Shown: piece after piece, positions 17,949 to 27,270 of the stretch | Position numbering within the stretch: position 1 is the stretch's first letter | Layout of the letters: every line of letters begins with the position of its first letter | Source: JBNJFY01 sp051747265 | GTDB lineage: Bacteria; Bacteroidota; Rhodothermia; Balneolales; Balneolaceae | Reading direction: 5' to 3' | Assembly: GCA_051747265.1 (NCBI GenBank) | Contig: JBNJFY010000001.1 | Coordinates: 1-64,000, forward strand | Length of the DNA stretch: 64,000 nucleotides | Notes under the pieces: model-generated | Seen by the model: the letters and a program-made list of their open reading frames with translations, nothing else | Database searches by the model: none | What the model was told of the DNA's origin: nothing | Position numbers and translations under genes: made by a program

Positions 17949-18884
17949 TCATTCGACCACCAATCCCTCATCATCGTGTTGCAAACGAGAGGGGAGTTGC
18001 TGCTGAATCATCTTTTCAAATGCTTCGATAATATTTTTTTGCAAATGAACACGCCCATAAGCCAATCTAACTTTACGCTTGGGCACTGGATCTGTGAAAG
18101 ATCGGACATGTTGATTTTTTACCGATTCAGGCAGATCGGTAATGGCCAAGTAAGGAAGCAATGTCATCCCATAGTTCTGCTCGACCATTTTACGCAATGT
18201 TTCCAAATTTCCACTTTCAAATTGGATTCGGGACATCTGCTGGCCACGTTGGCTCTTTTTACAAAGTTGAATCATTTGATCACGCCAGCAATGGCCTTCA
18301 TTGAGCAGCCATAAATCATTTACATCCAAATCATCCACCGAAATAGCATCCTGAGAAGCCAAATCATGCTCTGCCGCTAAATAACCAACAAAAGGTTCAT
18401 AGTATAGATCTACCTCCTGTATACTAGCCTGCTTGACCGGTGTAGCAATAATTCCAACATCAATTTGATCATGATGCAATCGGTTCAGGATATCCTGGGT
18501 AAGCAACTCTTCGAAAATGAGCTCGACATTCGGATAGGCTTCCGAAAACGAACGCAGAAACAAGGGTAACAAATATGGGGCTATGGTAGGTATTACCCCA
18601 ATGCGGTAGACACCACTCAATTCATCCGTATTTTCCGCAGCAATTTCATGTATCCGATTGGACTCTTTCAGCACCTGTCTGGCTTGATCCACAATACGCA
18701 CGCCTTCACGTGTGGGCACCACCGGTTGTTTACTACGATCGAAAATTTGAACCCCCAACTCCTCTTCTAATTTATGTATTTGCATACTGAGAGTGGGCTG
18801 AGTCACATAGCATTTTTCAGCGGCAGTAGCGAAATGCCTGTGGTTATCTACCGCAACAATATATTTTAACTGTGTTAGCGTCAT
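17949..18884 (-). CDS. oxyR: OxyR-type LysR-family hydrogen peroxide sensor
   Basis: LysR-type regulator of 311 aa. The N-terminal winged HTH reads HFATAAEKCYVTQPTLSMQ followed by the linker helix. The effector domain contains GHCWRDQMIQLC, matching the OxyR redox signature GHCxxDQxxxxC in which two cysteines form a disulfide on peroxide. That supports OxyR rather than another LysR member. It is divergent from the acylphosphatase gene (154-bp gap), where autoregulation would be expected. The TerC gene follows downstream. Confidence 0.92.
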   Translation of the reverse strand: MTLTQLKYIVAVDNHRHFATAAEKCYVTQPTLSMQIHKLEEELGVQIFDRSKQPVVPTREGVRIVDQARQVLKESNRIHEIAAENTDELSGVYRIGVIPTIAPYLLPLFLRSFSEAYPNVELIFEELLTQDILNRLHHDQIDVGIIATPVKQASIQEVDLYYEPFVGYLAAEHDLASQDAISVDDLDVNDLWLLNEGHCWRDQMIQLCKKSQRGQQMSRIQFESGNLETLRKMVEQNYGMTLLPYLAITDLPESVKNQHVRSFTDPVPKRKVRLAYGRVHLQKNIIEAFEKMIQQQLPSRLQHDDEGLVVE

Positions 18885-19037
18885 AGTGGCATTATTTGTG
18901 AAACGAGCAGAGAGTATACAAAATTTTCCCTATTTATGAGACGGGTAACATCCGCTTGAAATTTGTATTTGAATGATCTCTCTTGCACTGTTATTTAAAT
19001 GTAATCAAAGGATTAATCAGATATTCGAAGGTCAACC

Positions 19038-19310
19038 ATGAAGCAAATGCATTTGTGGATATCAGGTCGTGTTCAAGGAGTTGGATTTCGACACTTCACT
19101 CGTCAACATGCTCAATCACTGGGTCTAGCCGGCTGGGTTAAAAACTTGCCGGATGGACGAGTGGAAGCGATACTTCAGGGCTCGGAAGAGTCTATCCAAA
19201 AAATGCTCAATCATTTGCAACATGGACCCACAATGGCCAACGTCAAAGATATACAAACTTCTACAGAAGAAGTGGATTCATCTTTTAATAATTTTTCCGT
19301 CAAATATTGA
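19038..19310 (+). CDS. Acylphosphatase
   Basis: Small cytosolic enzyme of 90 aa that hydrolyses acyl phosphates. The signature is near complete: VQGVGFRHFTRQHA (catalytic Arg) and GWVKNLPDGRVEAILQG (catalytic Asn). Length is normal. The ThpR gene starts 6 bp after its stop, so both are in one transcript. Confidence 0.95.
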   Translation: MKQMHLWISGRVQGVGFRHFTRQHAQSLGLAGWVKNLPDGRVEAILQGSEESIQKMLNHLQHGPTMANVKDIQTSTEEVDSSFNNFSVKY

Positions 19311-19316
19311 TACCAC

Positions 19317-19877
19317 ATGGCTAAAGAACGATTATTTCTGGCTTTGGAGCTTCCCAAATCCCTTACCAAGCGCTTACTTAACTTATCTTTCCCTTCGGGT
19401 CATATCCGTTGGCTGGAAGCGGGTCAAATGCATTTGACCTTGCGATTTTTGGGAGAAACTTCCACCGATGATAAAAGAGCAATCATCAGCGCTATGCGAG
19501 AAACGGCCAGCGAACATGGCTCCTTTTCTCTGGATCTGCGTGGCGTTGGTGTGTTTCCCAAACCGGAATATCCCAAAGTAATGTGGGTGGGAGTACGTGC
19601 CAATAAATCGCTCAAACTCTTGCAAAAAGGTATTGAGCAAGCAATTACTGACTTAAATTATCCACCAAGCGAAAAAGAGTTTCACGCGCATGTAACTGTA
19701 GCACGATGTCGTACACCTCGCAATGTGAAAGACACCGTACAAGATTGGCTCAGAGAATATAAGCAAGAGTCTTTCGGCTCATTGGATGTTAAGGAGTTTC
19801 ATCTTTATAAAAGCGATACCCAGCCTGATGGAGCCAAATACACCAAACTGAATACTTTTGAGCTCTCTTCCGATTGA
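19317..19877 (+). CDS. thpR: RNA 2',3'-cyclic phosphodiesterase (2H family, ThpR/LigT)
   Basis: 2H phosphoesterase of 186 aa. Two HxTx motifs are seen: HLTLRFLG (about residue 40) and HAHVTVAR (about residue 122). The family opens 2',3'-cyclic phosphates on RNA ends. It follows the acylphosphatase gene by 6 bp and converges with the hypothetical gene at 19902, with only 24 bp between the stops. Confidence 0.93.
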   Translation: MAKERLFLALELPKSLTKRLLNLSFPSGHIRWLEAGQMHLTLRFLGETSTDDKRAIISAMRETASEHGSFSLDLRGVGVFPKPEYPKVMWVGVRANKSLKLLQKGIEQAITDLNYPPSEKEFHAHVTVARCRTPRNVKDTVQDWLREYKQESFGSLDVKEFHLYKSDTQPDGAKYTKLNTFELSSD

Positions 19878-19901
19878 CTCTTAAATCTTGGTTACCATTG
19901 C

Positions 19902-20645
19902 CTATCGTCCATCCATGAATCTCACTATTTGAGCAACATCTGCGCTATTCCGAAACGACAGATTCTGTTCCCGGGCATATTTTTTTATAGCATCTCTATG
20001 CTCGTTACCAAACATTCGCAATACTTTCCGTCGACGTAATTTAATTCGTTTCATAGAACCGTCGCTATGCACTAAATAAAACTGCTCCTTTGGAATGTAA
20101 GTATCTACATACTTACCTGTGGAAATGTCAGGTTCCGTAGCTTCCACTCGGGTTATATAATGTCGTTTCAGAAATTTGGCACTGCCGTTATACAGAATCT
20201 CAAAGAAGTCACCTTTTTTGATTTCATGTTCTGCAGATTGAAACCCATTCATGAACAGGTGCTGTTTCCCTTGGTCGGTATAGGAAAACCCTTTGATCGT
20301 CGAGGGATCCAGCGCCAGAATGCCATTGTTATATTGCACTTCCAGATATCCCTCATACGCATTGAAACGCATGTTCATGTTAGTCGTCCTGGAACCGGAT
20401 TGGATATATACCTTACCCTCAATCCACTCTTCATTTATATAAGGGGAACCTTCCGACTCATAAACAGATTTTCCTATCCTATTGAGCTCATCATTTAGTT
20501 GTTTGATATCCTTAACAAATTCACTGGGTGACACCGGATCCTCATCCGGTGGAAAATTTTGAGCTTGTAAGGGCATACTCCCTACTACCATAAATATTCC
20601 AATGATTAATGTCAGGGAAGTTGGTAAATACTTCATAATTTTCAT
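19902..20645 (-). CDS. Exported protein of unknown function
   Basis: A 247-aa protein with a clear signal peptide (LTLIIGIFMVVGSMPLQAQ). I do not recognise the family. The mature part has a beta-rich middle (EWIEGKVYIQSG, GYLEVQYNNGILALDPSTIKG) and a basic C-terminal segment (MKRIKLRRRKVLRMFG) followed by an amphipathic helix. It resembles secreted hypotheticals common in Bacteroidota in overall plan only. It stands alone, divergent from the SDR gene. Confidence 0.75.
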   Translation of the reverse strand: MKIMKYLPTSLTLIIGIFMVVGSMPLQAQNFPPDEDPVSPSEFVKDIKQLNDELNRIGKSVYESEGSPYINEEWIEGKVYIQSGSRTTNMNMRFNAYEGYLEVQYNNGILALDPSTIKGFSYTDQGKQHLFMNGFQSAEHEIKKGDFFEILYNGSAKFLKRHYITRVEATEPDISTGKYVDTYIPKEQFYLVHSDGSMKRIKLRRRKVLRMFGNEHRDAIKKYAREQNLSFRNSADVAQIVRFMDGR

Positions 20646-20733
20646 TTTGATTGTAAAAGAAGCGTCATACTCATCTATTTGCTATTTACTAAATAGGGAA
20701 TCACATACTAGAAAAGAAAGCCATATTGACAAG

Positions 20734-21492
20734 ATGAAACATATTATTATTACAGGCGCTAGTCGTGGTTTCGGTCAATCAATAGCCGAAGCTTTCGCCG
20801 GTGCTGATACCACATTACATCTAATAGCACGCAGCAATTGTGATCAAACCACTGATTTGGTTAAACGTCATTCTGAGAAATGCATTGTCCAACAATATCA
20901 CTGTGATCTTACCGACAATGCCCAATTAAATCGGTTGACGGATCAGTTGGGTACCAAAATTCCCGCCAATTCCGACCGAGTAATTCTCATCAACAATGCC
21001 GGCACACTTCATCCAATAGGTCCAGCTGGTAAGTATGCACAAGAGGATTATCGTGCCAACCTAGCGCTCAACTATGTCGCACCACTGATGCTTTCTCACT
21101 GGTTCCTAAGTACCTACAAAGAATCCAATAAACCGCATTTAATTGTTTGTGTTAGCTCTGGTGCCGCACAGCACCCATACTATGGTTGGTCACACTATTG
21201 CAGTACCAAAGCTGGGGTGGATATGTTTGTGAAGACCGTTGCCCTGGAGCAATCCACGATGGACCACCCTATCGAAATCATTGGCTTTAATCCCAGTCGT
21301 ATAGAAACCGATATGCAAAAGGAGATTCGATCTCAGGATCCCGGTGATTTTGAACAAGTTGAGGATTTTAGAGCCTCGGCTGAAGATGGAAGAAATAATC
21401 CGCCTGCCAAATTAGCTCGTGCGCTACAAAAGGTAGTGGACGAAAAGCAGTACCAATCCGGCGAGATAGTGAGAGGTAAAGATCACATCTAG
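20734..21492 (+). CDS. Short-chain dehydrogenase/reductase (SDR)
   Basis: NAD(P)-dependent oxidoreductase, 252 aa from the ATG at 20734 (MKHIIITG). The nucleotide loop is TGASRGFG, the structural motif NNAG, the catalytic serine CVSSGA and the active-site YCSTK (YxxxK), followed by GFNPSRIETDM. It is similar in plan to sepiapterin or benzil reductase-like SDRs; the substrate is not known. An in-frame upstream extension to 20602 exists but runs over the divergent promoter of the neighbouring gene, so I reject it. Confidence 0.88.
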   Translation: MKHIIITGASRGFGQSIAEAFAGADTTLHLIARSNCDQTTDLVKRHSEKCIVQQYHCDLTDNAQLNRLTDQLGTKIPANSDRVILINNAGTLHPIGPAGKYAQEDYRANLALNYVAPLMLSHWFLSTYKESNKPHLIVCVSSGAAQHPYYGWSHYCSTKAGVDMFVKTVALEQSTMDHPIEIIGFNPSRIETDMQKEIRSQDPGDFEQVEDFRASAEDGRNNPPAKLARALQKVVDEKQYQSGEIVRGKDHI

Positions 21493-21815
21493 CGAGGGGA
21501 TGAAATGGGCTCTGTTCTCCCCTTCTGTGCTGTTTTGGCCAGAATGAATATCTCGCTAAGGTGTGGGGAAAGCGCAACCTTCCACGGGTTCACGCAGCGG
21601 TATCTGCGACGATAAGCAATTGGATTATTTTCGTTGTAGAGCTCAACTCGTAAACCGGTCACCATGAGCACTGTTACGAGGTTGCTCCTAGACTCCGATG
21701 AAATTGCCACATTACTTCAACGAAGAAGAAAATACCAACTTTGCTATTGCTTGAATGTTCTGTTCCTCAATATCGTTGATCAACAATAACAATTTGCTTC
21801 AAACGCACTTATACC
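21493..21815. other. Gene-free stretch between SDR and glycosylase-like genes
   Basis: These 323 bases contain only short unconvincing frames. I see nothing recognisable apart from presumed promoter DNA for the gene at 21816. Confidence 0.4.
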
Positions 21816-22772
21816 ATGGCCACGAATTGGATATTACCCTCTACTCCACCGCACGATTGGTTTCTATGTCTGGATATTGATCAGTATTTCGATCATGAAC
21901 ATGACCCGGAGAAAATTTTCGAAGATGGATTTACCCGTCCCCTTCCTGTGGGAGATCGCGATACCATAGTAAGTATTTACTTCAATGGAGATCCTGAACA
22001 ACCCGAGTTTCACATCGAATGCCCGGAGAAGCTCAATAAGCAAGAAATTGAGACCGCCAATCGACATTTAGCACGCATATTGGGGACTGATCTGGACCTT
22101 AAACCACTCTATGAGCAAGCAGATAACGATGAGCTGTTGAGCCCCCTATTTACCGAACTATATGGACTCAAGCGCATGGCCAGAGCTACGTTTTTTGAGG
22201 ATGCGATCAATCGTATTATCGAAATGCGACTTTCTCACAAACCCACTGCCAAACGGATGGTGTACGATGTTCGGGAACAATATGGATCGATCATAACGCT
22301 GCAAGGAAATTCCATACCATCCTGGCCGCGTCCTCACCAGTTGATCAAAGCAGATCCACAACATATACGAGAATTGGGGCCGACCAAGCGCAAGGGAGAA
22401 TTTATTATTGGTCTGGCTCACCAGTTTGTTTCCGGCAATCTGGATATGCAGCAGCTAGATCAGATGTCTCCTACCCACTTTTATGATTCCATCAAACAAG
22501 TACGGGGCATCGGTCCCACCTCAGCTCAACAACTGATGCTATTTCGCCCGCAGTCAGCGGCTGTTTTTCCATCGAACCGTCAGAAAGGGGTCGAAAAGGG
22601 GTTGCGCAAATGGATAATAATGAGTTATGGCGGCAATCCCGATCAGACCGATGAAGATACATTTCAACAAATGATATCCAATTGGAAGGGCTATGAAGCT
22701 ATGGCTCTGGAACATTTATTTGTGAATTGGGTGCTGTCAGAAAAGGAGAAAAAGCGAGAAAAAAGCTCCTAA
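21816..22772 (+). CDS. HhH-GPD DNA glycosylase-like protein (AlkA-related), catalytic Asp apparently replaced
   Basis: 318 aa with an N-terminal AlkA-like beta region and a C-terminal helix-hairpin-helix glycosylase domain (QVRGIGPTSAQQLMLF, about residues 228-243). Family members excise alkylated purines. After the HhH, the segment holding the catalytic aspartate in AlkA (FLPDDYLIK) reads VFPSNRQKGV here, with Asn where the Asp is expected. The FxP framing and spacing are kept. It may be a DNA-binding or lesion-recognising paralogue without glycosylase activity, or it may use another acid. It stands as a single gene. Confidence 0.75.
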   Translation: MATNWILPSTPPHDWFLCLDIDQYFDHEHDPEKIFEDGFTRPLPVGDRDTIVSIYFNGDPEQPEFHIECPEKLNKQEIETANRHLARILGTDLDLKPLYEQADNDELLSPLFTELYGLKRMARATFFEDAINRIIEMRLSHKPTAKRMVYDVREQYGSIITLQGNSIPSWPRPHQLIKADPQHIRELGPTKRKGEFIIGLAHQFVSGNLDMQQLDQMSPTHFYDSIKQVRGIGPTSAQQLMLFRPQSAAVFPSNRQKGVEKGLRKWIIMSYGGNPDQTDEDTFQQMISNWKGYEAMALEHLFVNWVLSEKEKKREKSS

Positions 22773-22924
22773 GGGCACTTATAACGCTCTGTGAACCGTT
22801 GCAAATTTGGGCTTTACTGATTGTCCCAACGATTTGTTATATATGAGGATGGGGGACAGCAGATTGAGGTGTGGATTAACGGTTCCTCCCACCTCGTCTG
22901 ACCATAATACCAACGGACAATACC

Positions 22925-25900
22925 TTGGTGAATGAGAGTCGCAACATAATCTTCCTCGGACTCCTTGGTTCGATACTATTCTCGCTGACCACTTTCGCTC
23001 AGCCTACTCTTCGTACGCAATTTCGAACTATTTCTATAGACGAAGGCTTATCTCAGGTAACCATTAATGATTTAGTACAAGATGATGACGGATTCATCTG
23101 GATTGCCACACAAGATGGCCTGAATCGTTTTGATGGGTATAATTTTCAAATTTACAGCCACCATAAAGAGGACTCATTAAGCTTACCCAGCAATTGGCTT
23201 ACTTCACTAGAAAAAGATAGCAATGGAAACCTTTGGATAGGAACCAGAAGTGGGGGATTAGCTTTCATGGAGATGAACACCACCCATATCCACCGAGTTA
23301 CCAAAACCCTAAATGGTGATCCGTCACATCGCTCAATTAATGATATCCATATTGACGAAGATCATAATCGGATTTGGCTGGCCACCGATCAAGGCATTCA
23401 CATAGCGGCATTTTCTGATTTACTAGAACTCACTGTTACGCCCGCTCTATCACGGGAACTGGATGAACTCGTCCAGCTCAGCGATTACCAAATCACGACA
23501 ATAGTCCCTCATGAGAATTCGATTTGGGTCGGTACCATCGCACATGGTTACCATCAACTAGATGCAAAAGGCAATCTGATTCAATCTTACCTAAGTGAAG
23601 GAGATCAGTATTATGAGCAGTACTCCGTGAAAGCCCTGCTGTTTGATCGCCGAAGCGACCTTTGGATCGGAACGGATAATCATGGGTTGTTGCGCAAACG
23701 TAAAGACGTCCCAACCTTTGATCGTTTTCCCACCAATACGACTTCGGATGCCCCCTCCATCACCAATCTGACCGTAGAAACTCTATTGGAAGATAATCAA
23801 GGGAATATCTGGATTGGCACGCAGGGGGGCGGTCTAATCCAATATTTAAACGATCAAGAGTCCTTTCGGCAATTTGAGCATCAACCCAATGCGGAAGGAT
23901 CACTTGCTCATAATACGGTTTATTCGTTATTGGAAGATCGGTTTGGAAATATTTGGGTAGGGACTTATCTGGGCGGCATAAGCTTATATAATCGAAATCA
24001 AAAACCCTTTTATAACATAAGCCATGATATGCAGGGAAGACGGGGACTTACCAATAACGTAGTTCGGGCTTTACATATCCAAGATGAAAAATATCTCTGG
24101 ATTGGCACACGTGGCGGAGGGCTTAATCGCTATAATCTGGAAACCTATCAACTGGAACCAACGGTTGATCAACGCAATCCAGGGCGAGGGTTACCCGATC
24201 CGAAAGTTAATACAATCATTGACGCAGCTGGAAATGATCTTTGGATAGGCACTTGGGGTGGTGGTCTACATTTATACCGACCGGGACTGGGAGTTCAAAA
24301 AAGTTATTTCAGCAATGAAAACAATTCCTTTTCCCTGCACGATAATCGGGTACGAGCACTTTATTTGGATCAGTGGGATCGTCTGTGGATAGCTAGTGGT
24401 GAGCTAGAAAATGGCAAATTACAAATTCTAGATGACCAGGGCCTTCATACGGTGCCTCTGGTCAATCAGGTGACTTACAATAGAGCCGATCATCCTACCG
24501 TCAATCATATTCTGATGGGGGAAAATGGAGATCTATGGTTGGCTACCTATAACGGTTTGTTTCGCCTCACTAATCCCGGAGATGATCCACAAAACTTTTC
24601 CTTTATTCACTTTTCTTCCGCTGAAAACGACCTCCGTTCTATTGCAGGAGACCTCATCACCTCTGTATTTCAACGAACACCCCAGGAAGTTTGGGTCACC
24701 GTTTATGGCGAAGGATTAAATCGTCTTCGTTTAACAGACCAACCGGATTCGGTAGATATTGCATTCTATGGAAAATCAGATGGACTACCGGATACCGGAT
24801 TATTTGGCATTCAGGAAGATTCCAATGGCTTCCTCTGGTTGAGCAGCAATCATGGACTAATACGTTTTGATCCCCAGCGGGAACATTTTCAACATTTTCT
24901 CAAAAGCGATGGGCTATCCGGAGTTCAATTTAACCAAGGAGCTTATACCCAACATCCATCTTCTAAATTTTTGTTTTGGGGTGGAACCCACGGAGTGACC
25001 TTTTTTAATCCCGATGAGATACAGCTTTCCAAGACGGTTCCCCCCGTAGTATTGACCGACTTCCGCATATTTGATCGTCCCGTTGACTTAGATACGGCCA
25101 TCACTTATAAACGAAATATTCAGCTCAGTTACGATCAGAACTTCTTCTCATTTGAGTTCGCCACTCTTAGCTTCACCAAACCGGGAACCAACCGGTATGC
25201 CTATAAATTAGCCGGTTTTGATCAAGATTGGATCTACTCAGATACCCGCCGGTACGCAAGTTACACCAACTTGGATCCCGGGCAATACACATTCTGGCTC
25301 AAGGCCTCCAACTCTGATGGCATCTGGGGATCTAGCAAACAGATGATCACCGTGGAAATTATCCCGCCATTCTGGATGACTAACCTCTTTAAGGCGGGTC
25401 TGATGTTAGTAGTGGTACTACTTGGATTTTGGGTAATCCGGTATCGGGAAAAAACACTGCGTTTGAGCAATTTAACCTTGGAACGCAAAGTACAAGAGCG
25501 TACTCGTGAACTAGAGAAAACCGCGGAGAAACTTCGTCGGAAATCCGAGGAAGCCCAGAAAGCAAATCTAGCGAAATCGCATTTTCTAGCAGGTATCTCC
25601 CATGAATTGCGTACTCCTTTAAACGCCATTTTGGGTTTTGGGCAATTACTTAAACGCTCTTCCAACTTAACCTCCAAGCAGGCGGAATATGTAAATACTA
25701 TGCACCGCAGCGGGGAGCATTTATTGAGTATGATTAATGATGTGCTGGATATCTCAAAAATTGAAGCCGGTCGAATGGATATCAAAAAGGAGTCTATAGA
25801 TCTACCGCAACTGGTTGCAGACATTAGTGATATGTTTAGACTCCAATGTAATGAGAAGGCCCTATCCTTTTCACTCACTATTGATGACGATGTCCCCACC

Positions 25901-27010
25901 TATGTCTTTTCGGATCCCGGTAAAATCAGACAGATCCTGGTAAATCTGATTGGTAACGCTGTTAAATACACCTCTACAGGTTCCATTTCCGTTTCTGTCC
26001 AAATCGATCCTCATATTTCACCCACCTTATCTACAAATGGTGACCAGAATCAAGTTGATCCGGATACCACTTTCCAACAGGTCAAATTTACGATATCCGA
26101 TACCGGACCCGGCATCCCCAGTGATCAACTGGATTCAATTTTTGAACCATTTAGGCAAGTAACCGACAATTTCTCGGACGGTAGCGGATTGGGTCTGGCC
26201 ATCACCTATCGTTTGATTACCCTCCTGGATGGGGTGATCGATGTGGAAAGCCGGCTCAAGCAGGGTTCCAGGTTTACCGTTTCAATTCCTATGCAAGTGT
26301 TGGGCTATGCCCAATCAGAAGAAACCCAATCGGATGAGGTTGTTGCGATAAAAAATGCTACTGAGTTTGAAGTATTGGTGGTAGACGATGTCGAGTATAA
26401 TCTTACCTTCTTAAGTGCTCTGCTCGGCAAGGTAGGTATGAGTTGTTTGGAAGCTCGAGATGGCCGCGAGGCTATACAGAGTTATAAAAAGCATCAGCCG
26501 GACCTCATTTTAATGGATCTGCGTATGCCCAATGTTTCCGGGCAAGAGGCCATGGAGGCTATTCGATCCATAGAAGCAGACAGCAACCAGCATACCCCGA
26601 TCATCGCGGTAACAGCCAGTGTATTCAAAGAGTCGCGTGATCAGTTGATTGAATCGGGTTTTGATGCATTTATCAGTAAGCCATTCTCCGAAAAAGAGCT
26701 TTTTGAAATCATTGAGAAAACTACTCCTATCACATTTGTCCGCCAAGCGGTTACTCAACAAGCATCTGTTCCGTCCCTGTCAGATCAGCAGACAAAACCG
26801 AAACAAATGGCCCAGGCAATCCAAAATCTACCAAGTGATCTACGCGAACAAGTTGTTGAGGCCATTGAACTGATGGATTGGGATCGGTTAGCTGAACTCA
26901 ATCAATCTTCGGAGTTATCTACTACCTTGTCCACCTACCTAGATGATATTATACAGGAACAGGATTACTCCAAGCTGTTATCTTTAAATGAATGGGTCAA
27001 TCCCACCTGA
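22925..27010 (+). CDS. Hybrid two-component sensor kinase with periplasmic double propeller
   Basis: 1361 aa. A signal/anchor segment (IIFLGLLGSILFSLTTFAQ) is followed by about 13 Reg_prop blades with the repeating (D)G(N/F)(I/L)W(I/V)GT pattern to residue ~735, a Y_Y_Y domain (YKLAGFDQDWIYS) and one TM (~822-840). Cytoplasmic part: coiled coil, HisKA (SHELRTPLNAILGF, His ~892), HATPase (N box NLIGNAVKYT, GSGLGLAI) and receiver (LVVDDV, LILMDLRMP). A C-terminal helical region follows. Unlike Bacteroides HTCS proteins there is no AraC HTH, so output needs a partner. Start is TTG (22925) or GTG (22928). The parallel protein at 31757 has the same plan plus a PAS domain. Confidence 0.92.
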   Translation: MVNESRNIIFLGLLGSILFSLTTFAQPTLRTQFRTISIDEGLSQVTINDLVQDDDGFIWIATQDGLNRFDGYNFQIYSHHKEDSLSLPSNWLTSLEKDSNGNLWIGTRSGGLAFMEMNTTHIHRVTKTLNGDPSHRSINDIHIDEDHNRIWLATDQGIHIAAFSDLLELTVTPALSRELDELVQLSDYQITTIVPHENSIWVGTIAHGYHQLDAKGNLIQSYLSEGDQYYEQYSVKALLFDRRSDLWIGTDNHGLLRKRKDVPTFDRFPTNTTSDAPSITNLTVETLLEDNQGNIWIGTQGGGLIQYLNDQESFRQFEHQPNAEGSLAHNTVYSLLEDRFGNIWVGTYLGGISLYNRNQKPFYNISHDMQGRRGLTNNVVRALHIQDEKYLWIGTRGGGLNRYNLETYQLEPTVDQRNPGRGLPDPKVNTIIDAAGNDLWIGTWGGGLHLYRPGLGVQKSYFSNENNSFSLHDNRVRALYLDQWDRLWIASGELENGKLQILDDQGLHTVPLVNQVTYNRADHPTVNHILMGENGDLWLATYNGLFRLTNPGDDPQNFSFIHFSSAENDLRSIAGDLITSVFQRTPQEVWVTVYGEGLNRLRLTDQPDSVDIAFYGKSDGLPDTGLFGIQEDSNGFLWLSSNHGLIRFDPQREHFQHFLKSDGLSGVQFNQGAYTQHPSSKFLFWGGTHGVTFFNPDEIQLSKTVPPVVLTDFRIFDRPVDLDTAITYKRNIQLSYDQNFFSFEFATLSFTKPGTNRYAYKLAGFDQDWIYSDTRRYASYTNLDPGQYTFWLKASNSDGIWGSSKQMITVEIIPPFWMTNLFKAGLMLVVVLLGFWVIRYREKTLRLSNLTLERKVQERTRELEKTAEKLRRKSEEAQKANLAKSHFLAGISHELRTPLNAILGFGQLLKRSSNLTSKQAEYVNTMHRSGEHLLSMINDVLDISKIEAGRMDIKKESIDLPQLVADISDMFRLQCNEKALSFSLTIDDDVPTYVFSDPGKIRQILVNLIGNAVKYTSTGSISVSVQIDPHISPTLSTNGDQNQVDPDTTFQQVKFTISDTGPGIPSDQLDSIFEPFRQVTDNFSDGSGLGLAITYRLITLLDGVIDVESRLKQGSRFTVSIPMQVLGYAQSEETQSDEVVAIKNATEFEVLVVDDVEYNLTFLSALLGKVGMSCLEARDGREAIQSYKKHQPDLILMDLRMPNVSGQEAMEAIRSIEADSNQHTPIIAVTASVFKESRDQLIESGFDAFISKPFSEKELFEIIEKTTPITFVRQAVTQQASVPSLSDQQTKPKQMAQAIQNLPSDLREQVVEAIELMDWDRLAELNQSSELSTTLSTYLDDIIQEQDYSKLLSLNEWVNPT

Positions 27011-27021
27011 TTTTTTTGTGT

Positions 27022-27084
27022 TTCAGGATTCAGGATTCAGGACTCAGGACTCAGGACTCAGGATTCAGGACTCAGGACTCAGGA
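27022..27084. repeat. Nine tandem 7-bp repeats (YTCAGGA)
   Basis: Nine head-to-tail copies of TTCAGGA or CTCAGGA (63 bp) start 12 bp after the hybrid kinase stop codon. The only variation is the first base (T or C). It lies between the kinase gene and the groEL terminator. Confidence 0.95.
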
Positions 27085-27181
27085 TTATGAGACCTAGTTT
27101 TATGACCGATCGGTTGCCAAGGTCCTGACATTTAGAGGTGGTATTTCAGCTCACTGACCCGGTGCATGGCTATGGAATAAT

Positions 27182-27217
27182 AAAAAAGCCCTGCTCGATT
27201 TCTCGAACAGGGCTTTA
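27182..27217 (-). terminator. Rho-independent terminator of groESL
   Basis: Stem AAAGCCCTGYTCGA against TCGARCAGGGCTTT (27185-27216) with a single G-T wobble and a short loop. On the minus strand it ends in a run of T. It lies 54 bp beyond the groEL stop. The plus-strand side has a weaker T stretch and may partly stop kinase transcripts. Confidence 0.9.
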
Positions 27218-27270
27218 ATCTATTGTCGGCGTTGAGTTGCCGAGCGGTAATGCAAACCGTCAGAACGGGT

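Noticed and set aside
20602..20733. N-terminal extension of the SDR
   Set aside because: The Rossmann motif begins right after the ATG at 20734, and the extension overlaps the start region of the divergent gene.
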